This document shows, piece by piece, positions 54,909-56,236 of a DNA stretch of 56,236 nucleotides (position 1 is the first letter of the stretch; each line of letters opens with the position of its first letter). Made by a program: the position numbers and the translations under genes. The notes below the pieces were generated by a model, which was not told the origin of the DNA, did no database searches, and was given only the letters and a program-made list of their open reading frames with translations. This DNA is from Acholeplasmatales bacterium (GTDB lineage: Bacteria; Bacillota_I; Bacilli_A; Acholeplasmatales; Acholeplasmataceae): NCBI GenBank assembly GCA_031284605.1, contig JAITXV010000130.1, positions 1-56,236 on the forward strand, written 5' to 3'.

Positions 54909-54944
54909 AAAACCACACAAGTATTAACTTGTGTGGTTTTTTTA
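54909..54944 (+). terminator. intrinsic terminator behind gyrA
   Basis: AAACCACACAAGT-ATTA-ACTTGTGTGGTTT is a perfect 13-bp stem followed by T-rich sequence. It ends the yaaA-recF-gyrB-gyrA operon. Confidence 0.95.
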
Positions 54945-55001
54945 TGTTATAGATTTTAGAATGTAAATTATTTAATTAATATTGAGTCTAGTAAGAATCA
55001 A

Positions 55002-55546
55002 CTAATCAGAACCTAGTCTTGATATTTCTTTTCGAATAGTCTCGTTCGTACAATATTTTATAAAAGCATTTTTGATTTTTTTGCTTGGTACAAATGAACA
55101 ATATTTTTCACCAGTTTTTACAAGATTTGTTAATTCCTTTTTTTAAGATATGTAGTATCAATTGTAGATAATGACCACACTTTCAGCTTTACTCCGCGAG
55201 CGTTTAATATCATGTGGGATTTAACAAATTTAATGTCGTCCCACAGTATTTTTTGCAATGTGATTTTTCTAGATACTATTTTTATACCATCGTTTCCAAT
55301 AATTATTTTAGAAAAACGTGGTTTTGGCAATATAAGAAAAGGAATAAGAAAGACTGGTATAATTGTGAAACTAAAAAAAATATATATAAAAACTAAATCT
55401 GGGTGTTTTCCATTATCTTTTATAAAAAATACTGTAAATATTACAATAACCAAACCAAAAGTAGATAGCCATACTATTATGGTATTTTTTATGAAACTTC
55501 CGTATCTATAAAATTCTACACTATCTTCTAAAACGTCTTTTTTCAT
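55002..55546 (-). pseudogene. PH-like membrane protein with a late frameshift, possible RHS immunity protein
   Basis: The track shows 138 residues (55130-55546). Two membrane helices (about 19-42 and 50-72) are followed by a PH/DUF304-like beta domain (FSKIIIGNDGIKIVSRKITLQKILWDDIKFVK). The frame stops soon after TTYLKKRN, but the next frame continues clean as ELTNLVKTGEKYCSFVPSKKIKNAF down to a TAG at 55002, giving about 181 residues if one A is added to the A7 run. AAAGGAG precedes the ATG, 18 bases behind the RHS gene, so it is cotranscribed. Its position fits an immunity protein, but that is inference. Confidence 0.55.
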
Positions 55547-55564
55547 TCGTTTCTCCTTTTTTTG

Positions 55565-56236
55565 TTACGCAAAACTGTTTGTTAATGAATTATATAAATT
55601 CTGTTTCTTTTTGTTGTCATTATTCTTTTCTTCTAAATAATATCTTATTAAATCTATTATAAATGTAATTCCCTCAAAAACAACTGTAAACCCATATTCA
55701 ATAAACTTTCCTATTGCTCCATCTACGAAATTAGCAAATGCACCTATAGGCAGCATTATAAAACTTTTTATACCACCTATTGCTCCGCTTATTATAGCAT
55801 TATCCCATTTTAAATCATCTTCATAATATATTTGATTCATACTATATTGAATTAAGTTTCCAGCAAATCCACCCGCAAACGCAATTCCAAAAGCTAGTAA
55901 TACAAACCACCCGCCCATTTCAAATAAAACTCCAGCTGCGACTAATGTTACTCCTGATATTAAGCCACCAATTGCGCCAAACAATGCCCCCATCCAGATA
56001 TTTGTCCCGCTTGCTGCAGCATATAGACCTCCCATCGCTGCTCCAATAACTACGCTAATTAATACTGCTACTAATATACCAACTATAAAACTTGTTATTG
56101 CAAACCGTCCGCTATAGTCCACATACATTACAGGATTGTTCTTACAATACATATATAAGTTAAGACCATTAATATCACTTAAAGTCTCATCTAATATACT
56201 TAGACTGTCGCTACTAATAAATCTACCTATCTTTGG
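55565..56236 (-). CDS. C-terminal end of an RHS-repeat polymorphic toxin (partial)
   Basis: Reading on beyond the track ORF to the window edge gives RFISSDSLSILDETLSDINGLNLYMYCKNNPVMYVDYSG, the RHS-associated core signature (RWISPDS...LNLYAYCNNNPV.YVDPSG). The gene continues to the right. After YSG comes about 180 residues of very hydrophobic Gly/Ala/Ile-rich sequence with GAxGG-type motifs, then a charged tail. No nuclease or deaminase motif is visible; the tip may be membrane-acting or only a pretoxin spacer. RHS shells carry toxins between cells or into the medium. Confidence 0.85.
   Translation of the reverse strand, partial: PKIGRFISSDSLSILDETLSDINGLNLYMYCKNNPVMYVDYSGRFAITSFIVGILVAVLISVVIGAAMGGLYAAASGTNIWMGALFGAIGGLISGVTLVAAGVLFEMGGWFVLLAFGIAFAGGFAGNLIQYSMNQIYYEDDLKWDNAIISGAIGGIKSFIMLPIGAFANFVDGAIGKFIEYGFTVVFEGITFIIDLIRYYLEEKNNDNKKKQNLYNSLTNSFA

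Noticed and set aside
1-56236. tRNA and rRNA genes
   Set aside because: No cloverleaf-like or rRNA sequence was noticed in the intergenic gaps; a tRNAscan run would be needed to be certain.

Overview
The window is very AT-rich (about 70-75% A+T by eye) chromosomal DNA spanning a replication-origin region. The wall-less or Mollicutes-like style (many lipoproteins with a short signal and lipobox, no LPXTG sorting signals, Listeria-Bacteroides repeats, a PhnD-type transporter, an rpmH-rnpA-yidC-jag run) together with TGG for tryptophan and a TGA stop in an ATGA overlap (phnE1/phnE2) suggests a member of the Bacilli/Mollicutes that keeps the standard code, for example an uncultured gut Acholeplasmatales/RF39-like lineage. 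The taxonomy is inference; TGA=stop and the gene content are seen directly.

Layout. 1-1320: short tandem repeats at the left edge, a frameshifted lipoprotein and a relic of a DUF1524-type nuclease. 1494-4388: core/housekeeping genes (prs, a DUF3137 protein, LemA, a small membrane protein). 4438-16139: an accessory island. It holds three P-loop ATPases (two DUF4143 paralogues, one archaeal-ATPase/DUF234 type), each preceded by its own pair of repeats, a decayed gene, and then a WYL-like regulator divergent from a five-gene operon coding two small unknown proteins, a RecQ-like helicase fused to a ComF-like phosphoribosyltransferase, a DprA/Smf-like protein and a small unknown protein. That operon is the best candidate for an undescribed (probably defence or DNA-processing) system. 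16140-22623: asnS, rmuC, a YiiX-like hydrolase, jag, yidC, rnpA and rpmH, all on the minus strand.

22758-36558: surface and uptake genes, including a lipoprotein with a staphylococcal-nuclease fold, a CUT-type ABC transporter whose ATPase carries a long insertion, a binding protein with an InlB-type repeat, and a 991-residue lipoprotein of Ig-like and OB-like domains. Together these look like an extracellular nucleic-acid or nucleoside scavenging locus. 36592-39128: a Nudix hydrolase and a NatAB-type exporter on the minus strand. 39129-42946: oriC with DnaA boxes, dnaA, dnaN and a DegV protein. 43075-47628: a DUF6273 protein, then a purine-class riboswitch whose P1 helix runs straight into a U8 tract, followed by a PhnD-C-E-E type ABC transporter. 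47643-54889: a ClC-family channel (minus), then yaaA-recF-gyrB-gyrA. 54890-56236: a frameshifted PH-like membrane protein following the C-terminal end of an RHS-repeat polymorphic toxin that runs off the right edge.

The unusual points are the repeat-pair/ATPase association, the RecQ-ComF/DprA operon under a WYL-like regulator, the riboswitch on a phosphonate-type transporter, and a set of single-base frameshifts in homopolymers confined to accessory genes while all core genes are intact.
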